The notes: generated by a model not told the origin, from the letters alone. DNA of 41,762 nt from Candidatus Poribacteria bacterium (GCA_030748495.1 JASMLX010000053.1:1-41762); one strand, 5' to 3'. Counted from the first letter of the stretch, positions 1 through 9,790 are shown. Made by a program: numbers and translations.

Positions 1-68
1 AACTACAATTATCTACTAACCTTTACCGCTACGTAGTATTATAAACCAACACCAAGAGGAAATTGATT

Positions 69-800
69 ATGGCAGCGAACGTATCTGTATCGAAAGGCCG
101 CTCTGAGGGGTGTGGGCCGACGATCTGGCTTGCCGGCCGCCCCGAAGAACTACAGGAATGGATGCCACTGGGCATTGCTGGCATCGTTACTAACACCGTG
201 GTGCTCAATCAGTACGCCAAGCCCTACGGTTCGGTTCTCGACCTGATAAAGAAGTACCTCGACATAACCGATAAACCAGTGGTCGTGGAAATCGACGGCC
301 ATTCGGTCGAGGAACTGCTTAAAGTTGGGAAAGTATTCACCAACCTGTCAGACCAGATCATCCTGAAGATCCCTTGCTCGGTAAACGGGCTCAAGGCTTT
401 CAGTATCCTCAAGGGAGAGGGTATTGAGACCTTCTGCACCACGGTTTTCTCCCTGACCCAGGCTGCTGCTATAGCCCAAGCCGGGGTAGACCATATCCTG
501 CCCTTCTGCGATCCAGTCAGGGCTGTAGGTGGCGACCCAACCCAACTGATACGCGAGTGCGTGCAGATGTTCAGTGGCTGGACACAGCGACCATATATCA
601 TGGCTGCGCTTGTCCGCTCAGTGGAAACAGCGCATGCGGCCTTTCGCGATGGTGCTGACGAACTCGTCACCATGTGGACAGTCTACCGTGACATGATGGA
701 CCATCCACTCACTGAGGAGTGGAATAAGATCTTCATAGATGAATGGGTCGATATGCACAAGAACGGTTTGCTGGAGGGGGTACCGGTTACACCCTATTGA
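69..800 (+). CDS. transaldolase / fructose-6-phosphate aldolase-like protein
   Basis: 243 residues. The ATG at 69 is preferred over the in-frame TTG at 63 because AAGAGGAA lies 7 bases upstream. The protein shows the class I aldolase barrel pattern of the small transaldolase (FSA/TalC) family: an early GIVTNTVVLNQ segment (family: TTNPSL), a Schiff-base lysine in ILKIPCSVNGLKA (about Lys100), TTVFSLTQAAAIAQAG, and a DHILPFCDPV segment before a glycine-rich turn. The length suits the FSA/TalC group rather than the longer TalB type. It probably performs a reversible aldol cleavage or transaldolase transfer on a sugar phosphate in the cytoplasm. It stands alone, with about 440 bases of non-coding sequence after it. 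The exact substrate is not readable from sequence. Confidence 0.85.
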   Translation: MAANVSVSKGRSEGCGPTIWLAGRPEELQEWMPLGIAGIVTNTVVLNQYAKPYGSVLDLIKKYLDITDKPVVVEIDGHSVEELLKVGKVFTNLSDQIILKIPCSVNGLKAFSILKGEGIETFCTTVFSLTQAAAIAQAGVDHILPFCDPVRAVGGDPTQLIRECVQMFSGWTQRPYIMAALVRSVETAHAAFRDGADELVTMWTVYRDMMDHPLTEEWNKIFIDEWVDMHKNGLLEGVPVTPY

Positions 801-1237
801 ATACATACGAACGCCAATGGGCACAGCGGGCATCATCTAGCTAATGAAACGCTTCATCGAACCTATACTAGGGTTGCTGACTTAGCTATTAGTTCGCAAA
901 TTCTTTTTTCTCCAAACATTCCCAAAAAATTGCATAAAAAAACAACCCTTATTCCCCCTGGTTCTACATTTTAATTTTCTCTTGGAAAAGAGGAAGATGA
1001 TGGTGTAGTACATAGCTTTAAGGGTAAGGGCGTGCTGATCCACTGATTGGCTAATGCTAAAGGGATGCCCTTGGCCACGAGCACCACGTTGCTAATGCGA
1101 GCGAGCGCGAGCAGGTTATCCCATATATTTTCCTCGGAGAAATAGAGATCAACGTTAGTGGTTGGATCAATTCAAGCAGACCGAATCCTTGCTGATCAGT
1201 TGAGCGGGTTGGTCACGTCTCATCGATCGATGAGACA
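801..1237. other. intergenic stretch, no supported gene
   Basis: This A/T-rich spacer lies between convergent genes. I see no recognisable coding remnant on either strand. The only structure is the 20-base palindrome at its right edge, listed separately. Confidence 0.5.
1217..1236 (-). terminator. perfect 20-base palindrome just after moaB
   Basis: GTCTCATCGATCGATGAGAC is self-complementary over 20 bases and begins one base beyond the moaB stop codon. It could fold as a short hairpin at the end of the moaB transcript or serve as a protein-binding site. No T-run follows on the minus strand, so a terminator role is only a guess. Confidence 0.35.
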
Positions 1238-1759
1238 TCATCGAATCACTTCCCAAGCTAGATGCTGAAGTTCCGGTTGAATTAGCTTGGTCCACGCTAA
1301 CTCGACGGCTTGAGGTGAACCAGGGGTTGAAATGATCAATTTTCCCCTGTAGGTGCCGGCAGTCGCACGAGACAGTATAGCGGCGGCTCCTACCTGATCA
1401 TAGCTCAACATCCGGAATAGTTCACCAAATCCAGTTAGTCGTTTTTCCAGTTTTCGATCGATGACATCGAAAGTCCGGTCACGGGGGGTAATCCCGGTCC
1501 CACCGTTAAAAATAATGATCCGGGCCGGGCTGTTGATCATCTCTTCCAAGATTATTTCGATCTGCTCAGGTTCATCTGGAACGATACGGTAGGTAGCAAC
1601 GGAATGGCCGCCTTGAGTCAACTCGCCTCTTAAAAAGATAGCGTTGGTGTCCGTTTCCGGAGTGCGGGAGTCGCTAACTGTAACGATACCAACGGCTACC
1701 GACTGAATCTTTTCAGCCGCTATTTCCCGGTGTTGTTCGGAACTTTTCACATCTGTCAT
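1238..1759 (-). CDS. moaB: molybdenum cofactor biosynthesis protein MoaB/MogA family
   Basis: 173 residues of the MoaB/MogA molybdopterin-binding fold. An N-terminal strand [10 protein letters not shown] (about 23-32) leads into the family motif [10 protein letters not shown] (about 85-94), followed by a GSPQAV segment near the C-terminus that is also conserved. Family members bind or adenylylate molybdopterin before metal insertion, in the cytoplasm. MoaB and MogA cannot be told apart securely here; the length and the absence of a MoeA fusion favour MoaB. No other molybdenum cofactor gene is in the window, so the gene is an orphan in this context. The ATG at 1759 has only a weak upstream GAAGAG. 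Confidence 0.88.
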   Translation of the reverse strand: MTDVKSSEQHREIAAEKIQSVAVGIVTVSDSRTPETDTNAIFLRGELTQGGHSVATYRIVPDEPEQIEIILEEMINSPARIIIFNGGTGITPRDRTFDVIDRKLEKRLTGFGELFRMLSYDQVGAAAILSRATAGTYRGKLIISTPGSPQAVELAWTKLIQPELQHLAWEVIR

Positions 1760-2247
1760 AATAGCTTTCGCTCTTCAGAGCGGGTTTCCTTTTTCGGGGG
1801 TAAAAGATTTAGATAAAAATGAAAGGGTTGCACATCATTCGCAGGTTCACTAGAGTTTTTCAAACTTACCAATTAGTGCATCGAAGCATCTCCGGCTAGG
1901 ATTTATTGGGTCGTGTCAGGGGCGCGCGGCCAGCATCCAGGTGATCCCAATAGTTGTCGCAGCTAGTGACATACCAAAGCACGTGCGCCCCGGGAGGCCC
2001 ATCCAACTAGCTCAATATGGCATAGGGTTAATTGCCGTTATTGTAAAAGGTATTCTGGTCAATCTAACACTCCCTCTGTCACGAGTCTTTGGCCTGACCG
2101 GCGTTTCGGGCGAGATCCGGTTCTCGCCCGAGGTTCGGCCAATAGACCAGAAGTATAAAAGAGCAGTCAGAAAGATCTCATCGTTTTGTCAAGACTAACC
2201 TGTAGTCATAATATTTACTAAGGTCGGTCCCCGGCTATAAATCCAGT
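1760..2247. other. mostly non-coding stretch between moaB and the ceramidase-like gene
   Basis: Contains only a doubtful small plus-strand open frame (1941-2198). I see no RNA gene or repeat here. Confidence 0.4.
1941..2198 (+). CDS. doubtful small hypothetical open reading frame
   Basis: An 85-residue frame opening with GTG at 1941 and no clear ribosome binding site. Residues 28-48 are hydrophobic enough for one membrane helix (YGIGLIAVIVKGILVNLTL) and the tail is basic. I recognise no family. It runs opposite to both neighbours and may be a chance frame or a gene fragment. Confidence 0.22.
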   Translation: MIPIVVAASDIPKHVRPGRPIQLAQYGIGLIAVIVKGILVNLTLPLSRVFGLTGVSGEIRFSPEVRPIDQKYKRAVRKISSFCQD

Positions 2248-3531
2248 TCAGGGTAGGAGGTTGTGGACGGCTTCTATCACTAATTCTTCTACTTCCGGTT
2301 TAAAATGTGTTGGACGGTTAAAATAGACCATAGCATCTTTCCCTTCGTATCCTCCTTCGTTCAGGATGCGAACAGAGGGGATATAACAGGGCAAATCGTT
2401 GCAGTAGGCGTTAATCCACAAGCAGCAGTTCTTATCCATATTTAACTCTCGCTTTAACCGAAGGGCAAAATCGACTACTACCTCGCCAGCTAGGAATACT
2501 ATCGATAGATTAGATCCAAGCTGCCATGTTTGGACCGCGTAAGAGAGTTCGGTTTGGAGTGCTTGTCTTCGGTCTAACCGGTCCAACTGCACCCGGGCAT
2601 GGTAACCAATAGCACCACCTTTTTCCAGTCGTTCTTCCCATTCAGCCTTGGTCGGATGGGTATCGAAGGGGAGTTGAATCCACTTGATTTGCCCTGCCAA
2701 CCCCTTTTTACTCTGGGCGCCGAGGTGAATCTGCCTGGGATCTGCTGAGATTAACCTGCTAACTTCATCCGCCAGTGTTTCTCCGTGTTGTTGTGCGTGT
2801 GCATACTCACCACGCGGGTAAGGGTTGGCATCTGCAGCACAACCGAGGGAGGCCATAGCGACTGCTGTGGGGTATTTCTCCTCCAATTTCTCCATGGCAT
2901 AACCGGCCCAGTCACCGTTGATAGTATTAAATGACAGGGTAGTAGTATGACAGGCGTAGTTACACCAGATGGCCATCAGTTCTCCATTTAGATGACGAGC
3001 CAGTAAAACAGGGAGATCGTGATCGACGGGACCCTCTTCGGTGCGGCGGTTGCCGGCGAAGTCAACGGAGCCACAGCACCATGAAAGAGTGCCGGATTCT
3101 GGGTGCGATATAGCAGAGATGACCACCTGTTCTAGTTTATCGGTCAGTTCTCCGGTATAGCGATTGATCCGGGCTTGGTGATCTTCGGGAATTGACTGAC
3201 CAAACAGGGTTTCCAATGCCCCACTCAGGAAAGGCGCCGAATGTGTATGGGTAACGCTAAGGACGAACTGCTCACGTGGAATTCCGGCTTTCGTTCTCAA
3301 CCGCTCAGCAACGGTTTCTGTTACATGCTCCGGTACACCACAGTTATCAACACAGACCAGTACAAATGGTATCTGATCCTGATGGCTAATAGTCAGGCAT
3401 TTGGCCCAGATCGGTTGGACGACTTCATTTGTCTCTTCTTTTCTGGCCCCATACCCGGACAGACGGATGGGATAGTCGGGCGTAATGTCAATTCTGGCCG
3501 TCCCAATTTTCAGTTGGTAATCCGGAGTCAC
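2248..3531 (-). CDS. neutral/alkaline ceramidase-like N-terminal-domain protein
   Basis: 427 residues. The start is GTG at 3531; its last two bases are shared with the upstream TGA (GTGA overlap), implying translational coupling to the Gfo/Idh/MocA oxidoreductase before it. The sequence follows the N-terminal catalytic domain of the neutral/alkaline non-lysosomal ceramidase family: an early KIGTARIDITPDYPIRLSGYG, SVTHTHSAP with candidate zinc ligands at His95/His97, and CNYACHTTTLS around His195. True ceramidases run to about 650 residues or more with a C-terminal immunoglobulin-like domain, which is absent. No signal peptide is visible, so a cytoplasmic amidase or hydrolase acting on something other than ceramide is plausible. 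Pairing with an oxidoreductase suggests carbohydrate or polyol catabolism. Confidence 0.8.
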   Translation of the reverse strand: MTPDYQLKIGTARIDITPDYPIRLSGYGARKEETNEVVQPIWAKCLTISHQDQIPFVLVCVDNCGVPEHVTETVAERLRTKAGIPREQFVLSVTHTHSAPFLSGALETLFGQSIPEDHQARINRYTGELTDKLEQVVISAISHPESGTLSWCCGSVDFAGNRRTEEGPVDHDLPVLLARHLNGELMAIWCNYACHTTTLSFNTINGDWAGYAMEKLEEKYPTAVAMASLGCAADANPYPRGEYAHAQQHGETLADEVSRLISADPRQIHLGAQSKKGLAGQIKWIQLPFDTHPTKAEWEERLEKGGAIGYHARVQLDRLDRRQALQTELSYAVQTWQLGSNLSIVFLAGEVVVDFALRLKRELNMDKNCCLWINAYCNDLPCYIPSVRILNEGGYEGKDAMVYFNRPTHFKPEVEELVIEAVHNLLP

Positions 3532-4517
3532 GATGCTACTTGCGGGACTGATACGGGTTTACTTTCTTTGGCTGATTGATTAGCGCAGATTGAAACCAGC
3601 GCCGATTGCAGCCCGTCTGCGTAAGAAGATCGAACCAGCGATTGATCACCCGTTTGGATGGCTTGAATAAAGGCCTGATCGATACCGGGTTGAGGTTCGG
3701 TAGAAATTTCAATCGCCTCCCCGTTATTGGGTAGGATCTCGAAACTACCCCAGCCAAGACGCACTACAATATGACCTTCCAGCATGAAATCGGTGCGCAT
3801 ACTACCGCCACCGTTAACTAGGGAAGAGGTGGTAGTGATTTGGCCTACCGCCCCGCACTCAAACTGAAGGGTAACTACTTCCGCGTCGGGAATTGTATGG
3901 TTGGCTTGATCTACATTGATACGCATAGCATCGATTTTATAGACTTCGGTAATTTCACCTGCTAAGTACCGAATCATATCGATCTGATGGGTCGCCTGCT
4001 CATGAAGCATCCCACCAGATTTATCCATCACTCGCCACCAATGATCAGGGCCGCCGGCAATGCCGCCCCAACGATGGCTAGCCACCATGCCGATGGTCTT
4101 GTTCCGCATGTAGTTCCGCAAAGCTGTCTCCGGGTTTTGGTAGCGTCCTTGATAACCGACCCCAGAAATAACACCTGTGCTTCTTACGGCCTCCAGAACC
4201 TCTAATCCGTGATCAACCGTCATCGAAACCGGCTTTTCTACAAAGATATGATGACCACCCGCCGCAGCGATGCGTTCGATATCTGAATGTGCAAACGGGG
4301 GAAGGCAGAAATAGACTGCATCTATATCAGCTTCGTCCAACATTCGCTGCGCATCCGTATAGTACTGACCTCCGTAGTGGTCGGCAGCGGTTTGAGCCCG
4401 CTCCTCCATGACATCGCAGAAAGCGACGATAGTAGCATCTTCTATGGTGGCTACTTGACTAATATGGGCGTTTGCCATTCCACCTGCACCGACAAAACCA
4501 ACTTTTACATTTGACAT
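3528..4517 (-). CDS. Gfo/Idh/MocA family NAD(P)-dependent oxidoreductase
   Basis: 329 residues. The Rossmann motif is VGFVGAGGMA near the N-terminus. The family's FVEKPVSMT (Lys95 the conserved active-site lysine) ends the nucleotide-binding half. The C-terminal half carries GGMLHEQATHQIDM (His172/His177), typical of the substrate pocket. Such enzymes oxidise or reduce sugars, inositols or their derivatives in the cytoplasm. Its TGA overlaps the GTG of the ceramidase-like gene, so the two are almost certainly co-transcribed and translationally coupled. GGAG lies about 16 bases before the ATG, a long spacing. Substrate unknown. Confidence 0.9.
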   Translation of the reverse strand: MSNVKVGFVGAGGMANAHISQVATIEDATIVAFCDVMEERAQTAADHYGGQYYTDAQRMLDEADIDAVYFCLPPFAHSDIERIAAAGGHHIFVEKPVSMTVDHGLEVLEAVRSTGVISGVGYQGRYQNPETALRNYMRNKTIGMVASHRWGGIAGGPDHWWRVMDKSGGMLHEQATHQIDMIRYLAGEITEVYKIDAMRINVDQANHTIPDAEVVTLQFECGAVGQITTTSSLVNGGGSMRTDFMLEGHIVVRLGWGSFEILPNNGEAIEISTEPQPGIDQAFIQAIQTGDQSLVRSSYADGLQSALVSICANQSAKESKPVSVPQVAS

Positions 4518-4574
4518 ACTATATTATGACTCCGCTGACTCCTATGAAGGCCATTGAAATAATGGCCACCTCTT

Positions 4575-5618
4575 TTATATGACTGAAATCGGTTGAAGTT
4601 GGAATGTAAGCTCCGTTTTCCCAACTTTCCGCCTGTGAAAATTACGAATAGATGGACAAAACTTCCGCCACAGCGCTTCGGTTTCGCCCCTGATCGATAT
4701 CGATCCCAATGTTTTTAGCTGTCTAAGCGTTTCCAATACTGTCGTTTGTCGAGGTTCTCCCTGGCCATTTTCAACCTTGACCGCCAGTCCGATGCCTGAT
4801 CGCACTAATCCTAATCCGTAGACACCGGCTGCCCCTGACTTCATCACCACTTCACCCGGCAATTGCGTCATCATTTCAGCACAAAAACGACCTGATCCAG
4901 ACATGTATTTTGGTTCGGTCATCATCGCGTCTCGGATCTGAGCCAGCACCTGTTGGCGACGATGAGGATGTTCCGGATTGGCATCAGCTAAACGGGCAAA
5001 CAGCACTCCGATTCGCCAAATCGGCAGGGCAAAGGTCGGCACCCCGCAGCCGTCGATGCCAATATCGATTTCGCTTGGGTCGGTGTCTGCCATCTCAGCC
5101 AAGGTCTTCAGGATCAACTGTTGGGCGGGATGGCCTAGTTCCAGATAACCGTCTATGGGAAATCCTTTCAGTTGGCACAGGGCCAACATACCCACGTGTT
5201 TGCCTGAACAATTGGAATGGATAGCACACGGTTGTCGGTCCTGTTTGATCATTGCGCGTTGCGTTGGGAGATGACCAGGCAGGTGAGGGCCGGACTGTAG
5301 GGATTCTTCGCTCAAGCCGATTTTCCGTAGAATGCTCCGCACAGCTTGAAGATGGTAGTCCTCCCCACTGTGTGAGGCACACATGACCGAAATCTCATTG
5401 GCCTGCAGATCGTATTTTTCAATAGCTCCGGCCTCTATCGTCGGGAGAAGCTGAAACGGCTTGGAGGCTGAGCGCATAAAGGTCTTCAACTCTGGATTGC
5501 CGGCAGCGTACAGGATCTGACCGGTGGTGTTTACTACTGCCACCGCTCCTCGATGCACCGTTTCGACCAGTACCCCTCGAGTTGTTTGAACCAACGGAAC
5601 AGTATCCTGATGTTGCAT
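4575..5618 (-). CDS. L-asparaginase II family protein (Rhizobium AnsA/ReAV type)
   Basis: 347 residues of the class 3 (R. etli-type) asparaginase family, which hydrolyses asparagine to aspartate and ammonia and is unrelated to the E. coli enzymes. The first Ser-Lys tandem is in FMRSASKPFQ (Ser50, Lys53; Rhizobium Ser48/Lys51). The second serine is in CASHSGE (Ser82). The zinc-site residues fall at the same +2 offset: Cys137 and Lys140 in SNCSGKH, and Cys191 in IDGCGVP. The second-tandem lysine is probably in VVMKSGAAG (Lys260). All key residues are present, so it should be active. No signal peptide, so cytoplasmic. It sits among oxidoreductases with a short spacer to the broken one upstream; AGAGGC precedes the ATG. 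Confidence 0.9.
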   Translation of the reverse strand: MQHQDTVPLVQTTRGVLVETVHRGAVAVVNTTGQILYAAGNPELKTFMRSASKPFQLLPTIEAGAIEKYDLQANEISVMCASHSGEDYHLQAVRSILRKIGLSEESLQSGPHLPGHLPTQRAMIKQDRQPCAIHSNCSGKHVGMLALCQLKGFPIDGYLELGHPAQQLILKTLAEMADTDPSEIDIGIDGCGVPTFALPIWRIGVLFARLADANPEHPHRRQQVLAQIRDAMMTEPKYMSGSGRFCAEMMTQLPGEVVMKSGAAGVYGLGLVRSGIGLAVKVENGQGEPRQTTVLETLRQLKTLGSISIRGETEALWRKFCPSIRNFHRRKVGKTELTFQLQPISVI

Positions 5619-5653
5619 CTAATAAAGCCTCTGTCGAAGAACAAACATTACGC

Positions 5654-6840
5654 CTAAATTGGCCAACCGGGAACGGGTTCGGCTCGAAGTCCCTCAATCT
5701 GATAGAGTTCCTCGACCGAAATCTCCCGTCCTAATTTGGCTGATAACAGAGCGCCACTCATGATCTCCATCACCTTGGCGCCATCCTCGCCACAGGAGAT
5801 CGGTTGTTTATCTTCGATACAAGCGTCGATAAAGTTTTCGAACTTACTCTGGGCCGGTATGTCCGGAATCTCCAGCGGTTTTTCCATTAGTTTTCCATGA
5901 TAGCGGCGACGATTGCCCCGGTCATCCATTTCCCATTGGCCGGCTTCGACAAACAGCCTTTCGTTGCGGAAGGCACCCTTCGATCCGAAAATGGAGAACC
6001 CTTCCGAAATATCGTCTAGGTTAGAGATCCAACCCACTTCAAAGGTAAAGGACATTCCGTTGGAAAAACGGATCAGAACTGACGCTTGTTCATCGACATC
6101 GTAGACCCCGTCTCCATCGTAATGGGGTTCAACCCCGCGATAAGCAACGCCGCTAATAGTCTTCGGTTGTGGATCGCCCAGCAGGTAATCTGGTAGACAC
6201 CGATATCATAGATGCTCCCTCCACCACTGAAGGAGGAATTAAGGAACCAGGGCGAAAAGTTAGGCATATCGATGCCGGGCCGACCTCGAACGCGAAAACT
6301 GGTCTGTCGGCCATAGTAAACGTTCCCTAACTGTCCTGAACTAATATAGTCTCGGATAGCCGTATTGACGGCTCCTAATCGTGTGCCTCCACTCTGGTAG
6401 CCGAGTTTGACCCCGGCTGCTTGGCAGGCATTGGCCATTACCTTTGCTTCGGTAGCGATTCTTGACATTGGCTTTTCGCAAAAGACGTGTTTCCCCGCCT
6501 GGGCCGCGGCCGTGGTCATCTCCTGATGTACAAACGGCGGCGTACACAGACTAACTGCATCCAGACCGGGTAGGTCCAGCAACTGCCGATAATCAGCGAA
6601 AACCTGAATCTGCTCACGGTCGTAGGCTTGCCACAACTGTTGTAAACGAGAACTGTCTGTTTGGTCAGCTCGATTTTTTGCCTCTTTTATAACGTTGTCT
6701 AATCGGCGTTCAGCACTATCTTGAACCGCATCACAGAGTGCTACGATCTCCACCTTTTCTGGCAGATCCAGGTAGCCTCTAATATGGGAGGCTGAAATCA
6801 TACCACATCCAATAATACCAACTTTTAGCCTACTATTCAT
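5654..6840 (-). pseudogene. Gfo/Idh/MocA family oxidoreductase broken by a frameshift
   Basis: The first 221 or so residues read in one frame: VGIIGCGMISASH Rossmann motif, FCEKPMSR and GGGSIYDIGVYQITCW. The match then jumps to another frame, continuing GDPQPKTISGVAYRGV, then DVDEQASVLIRFSNGMSFTFEVG, and on to the end at 5654. The break lies at the GGG run 6177-6179 (plus-strand CCC); restoring one G gives CWGDPQP and a single enzyme of about 395 residues, the normal family length. Left as is, the first frame ends in about 30 unrelated residues. No other lesion is visible, so a recent mutation or a homopolymer sequencing error are both possible. Confidence 0.85.
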
Positions 6841-7069
6841 TTAATTTGACCTCGCCTTCTCAGAGGGGCGATTGTCTCTGCTAACCTCAGTGGTAAAGCG
6901 GCTACCTTTACCTGAGACTGAAGCCTTTTGACACACATATAGAATCTTTTACTGCCAATTATATGCTTTTGCGTCTAAATGTCAAGGTGTTATCGATCAT
7001 TAAAGCTCCCCTAGTCCAAGTTAAGAGTGATTTAATGAAATCTAATTGATCCCAACGTTGGTGAAAGAC
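6841..7069. other. intergenic stretch upstream of the broken oxidoreductase
   Basis: I see no gene or RNA. It presumably held the promoter of the minus-strand 6840 gene, but I cannot point to a convincing -35/-10 pair. Confidence 0.35.
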
Positions 7070-7360
7070 TACAAACTCGGCTGGCTCCGTTCATTTCCCG
7101 TTCGAGATTTTTGGTGTTTCGAATCACGAAAGTAGGGTTCTCCGGGATCGCAGGCCATTATTACCGGATCCCAATCAGATGCGTAGTCTTAAGGTATTTC
7201 ATCGATGTTGCTTAGCACATCAAAATCTCGATAGCGCAGATCAATACTCCAGCGGACAACGTTGCTCCTATCCTTAAAGGGTACGAATAGTGTTATGCTG
7301 GCCATCAGCAAAACAGAGCCTGCTGATTCCAGCGGAATCCAGCAGACATCATCACACAGG
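7070..7360 (-). pseudogene. relic of a phytanoyl-CoA dioxygenase (PhyH) gene
   Basis: On the minus strand one frame reads DDVCWIPLESAGSVLLM and then DRSNVVRWSIDLRYRDF. This matches the pattern of PhyH-family Fe(II)/2-oxoglutarate oxygenases, where the last metal-ligand region is followed by NRSD-VRWSIDLRY. A TAA interrupts it near 7191-7193, and a further family-like piece, TFVIRNTKNLEREMN, appears in a shifted frame (7090-7135). The N-terminal half with the HxD metal ligands is not detectable. It is a short, multiply broken remnant. This family is abundant in Poribacteria and relatives. Confidence 0.6.
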
Positions 7361-7536
7361 TTTGATCCGCTATGGGTATAGCACTCTCAACAATAGTTGA
7401 GTTAGCTTGGGTTTGTCAGTTGATTTCGGTGGTGGCTAATGGCTTCTCCGGCTTCTGCGGTACCCGCTGGTCTGGCTGTGGTTACACTCCTCTGGTGGCA
7501 GTTAGTGTTTAATTGGTTGGGTCGCCAGTGAATCTT

Positions 7537-8070
7537 CAGGCGGCCATCGGGCAGTCTTGTTCGACCAGGGCCGGTCTCATCCAGGCATCAATGTGAATAG
7601 CGAAGGCTGTCCACATGGCATAGAACACCGTTCCGGCTTTGGAAGGTCTTCGGAACGGTGTCGGCTTGTAGTCATTCTGCGGAAGAAGGCTAACCATAGT
7701 TTACCTTGAAAGTCGGGCTGTTAGGCGGTGTCTTTGGGTCGAGCCTGAGATTGTCCTCGGGGTGGGTGTAGACCATCCGTCTATCGTCGGAGGTGGAACC
7801 AACGTCCAGCTAATCACAGGGAAGGTCTGCTCCCTTCTTGGGGCAACGCCACTTAATGCGGTCTCGGTTCTGCGCCGGACACATAGGGATGCCTTCTGAG
7901 TTGATATCTACCATGGACCTCTGGTAGATGACGGTGGCATCGTGAGCCGCCTCCAGACAGGCGTAGTCGAGGTGGAAACGTTGGGAAGAAGGCGGTATGC
8001 ATAGATTGCCGGGGACACTATCATAACCGGTGGCTCCAGTGAGAAATTGTGGCGTTGAGAGCAGCGGTGG
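7537..8070 (-). pseudogene. degraded DDE-type transposase (IS1182/IS4-like superfamily)
   Basis: Frame-shifted and stop-containing but recognisable on the minus strand. HLDYACLEAAHDATVIYQ corresponds to the region around the second catalytic Asp. GIPMCPAQNRDRIKWRCP is the family's C-P/WRCP segment. RRMVYTHPEDNLRLDP matches the YTKPE-LRLF stretch, and a clean terminal piece FYAMWTAFAIHIDAW runs to a TGA at 7537-7539. At least two stops (near 7815 and 7710) and two frame changes separate these blocks. The N-terminal part further right (8070-8450) is too eroded to follow. The family name rests on pattern memory only. Confidence 0.6.
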
Positions 8071-8689
8071 CTGCTCCGTTTAGCACCACCACACCTTCTT
8101 GCCATGACGTTGGGCAACAAAGCCACTAATGATGGTCTAGAAACCGCTGTTGTGGTGTCGATAGTCCGGTGGTGGGTGAGGTGGTGCCACACCGCATCAT
8201 GTCCTCGGTTGGGCAGTTGGTCCGATCCAAAAGAAGGAGTCCAAGGGAAGCCTCAGAACAGGCATCGGAGTCAAGTCCAGCCAAGCCAACTTTTCAGGCC
8301 CGGCATCATGGGGCAGAGGCACCGTAACTTGGAGCAGAAGCATGTCCACAAAAGGCACCTAGTCAACATGGCTGGGTAAGGGTGGGAGCGTTACATCCAC
8401 CGAGGGCTCAAGCCTGGGGTTTGGCTATCAATCCGGGCTTAAGCTGGGGGATGCTCCCAAGCAGCACAATGTAAGCCAAACCTGACCAGACAAGCGCTCA
8501 TGACTTTATGAGAGTGTTCTTGATGAAGAAAGGGGATTGGAAAGTCCGGGGAGAGCCAAACGAATCTGGAAAGAGAACAAGATCGAGGAAGGGAAGTAGA
8601 AAAGAGAGCCAACGGAGGGGATTGCTAAAATAACCTCCGTTCGGCTTTTTTTGACCTCTCACCAAGCAGTAAGAGCATTATGAGGTATT

Positions 8690-9425
8690 CTAATGCAAGG
8701 TTTCTTCCTTTCTTGCTCGCTCTCCCTCCACGGTTAGTAGGGAGATCAAGCGATTTTCGAACCCATCCAATTATCATGTCAAGAAAACCAGTCAAAGCTA
8801 GACAGCTGGCTCCAGGAACGGTTTTCTGGCAGATAGTCAAGCCCTTGACCAGAGTTGGCTGCTCTCCAGAGCGGATTGCGGGCCGACTGAAGCAGATCAA
8901 TGCGGATGATTTCTCCAAACCGGTCTCTCGTGAGACGATCTATGCCGCACCCTATGGCTTCCAAAAGGTGAACGACGCAGGGAGTTAATTGAATCTCTCC
9001 GCCAAGGGAAACAGAGCTCAAGCCCGAGAATCATGACTAGCCAGCGGAAGTGGAAAATCGGCAGCTGCCAGAAAGTCAGCACCCAATTGGTACCCTGTAC
9101 TTCAGGCCTTTAGCAGAAGACGGAGGTATGTTGCCTGAGGCCTAAGAAAGACGATGACTTATGATCGTGGAAAAGAGATGAGGCTTGGTGAGGAGTTAGC
9201 TAAAATACTTAAGACCCAACTCTACTTGGCTGATCCATACCGTCCATGGCAAAGAGGTTGATCCGACACTGCCTTCCCAAGGGGATTGATCTCTCTGAAT
9301 TCTCACCAACAGATTTAAACCAAATTGCCATCTCACTCAACACCAGACCAAGAAGCATGTCCCGATTTCCAGACGCGGCTGGAAGCGATATGAGACGATT
9401 GTCTCTGTACATCAGAATCCGTTAA
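8690..9425 (+). pseudogene. degraded IS30-family transposase
   Basis: Four IS30 blocks appear in order but in different frames. (1) The helix-turn-helix ARSPSTVSREIKR around 8715-8752. (2) CSPERIAGRLKQINADD, then VSRETIYAAPYGF, around 8860-8968. (3) GERRRELIESLRQGKQSSS, in a new frame, around 8968-9025. (4) TYDRGKEM, then LYLADPYRPWQRG followed by TGA, and in another frame LIRHCLPKGIDLSEFSPTD, then LNTRPR, around 9150-9356. The last block is the C-terminal catalytic part. The region carrying the first catalytic Asp, about 9060-9150, is missing or unreadable. I found no convincing terminal inverted repeats. Confidence 0.75.
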
Positions 9426-9476
9426 CTGTTGCACTTGGGACTTGATACCCACCTGAAAAATAAAAGGAGCCTGTCA

Positions 9477-9790
9477 TGTACGGTCCAAAATGTGGATCTG
9501 ATAACAAAGTAAAAAGCGGAAAAGTAAACCCGAGACAACGGTACAAATGCCAACAATGTGGCTGTAATTAGACTCAATCATACCAGCATGGGTATAGATT
9601 AGATAAAAAGCTCTTAGCACTCCAGTTGTATTTGGAGGGCAATGGGGCAAAGGGGGGCGCATCTTGTTGAAGGTATCCAAGCACAGACCGTCAGGACGTG
9701 ATCAGAGGCGTTGAGGAAAGTATTTAAAAATGCAAGATATGAATGGTATGAAGCCAAGTGTACAGGCAAGTGGAGAGAAGAAAGAAGCAA
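9477..9790 (+). pseudogene. remnant of an IS1-like transposase with N-terminal zinc ribbon
   Basis: From the ATG at 9477 the frame reads YGPKCGSDNKVKSGKVN, then RQRYKCQQCGCN, then TAG. This is the CxxC...CxxC zinc ribbon (first Cys pair reduced to KCG) of IS1-like InsA/InsAB proteins. After the stop the same frame continues with KKLLALQLYLEGNGAKGG, the helical segment that follows in the family. RILLKVSK and then TVRT-stop-SEALRKVF appear in further frames. The catalytic DDE part is absent. It is clearly a dead fragment. Confidence 0.65.

Noticed and set aside
7908..8379. Two overlapping small open frames on opposite strands
   Set aside because: They run across the degraded transposase in frames unrelated to its motifs.
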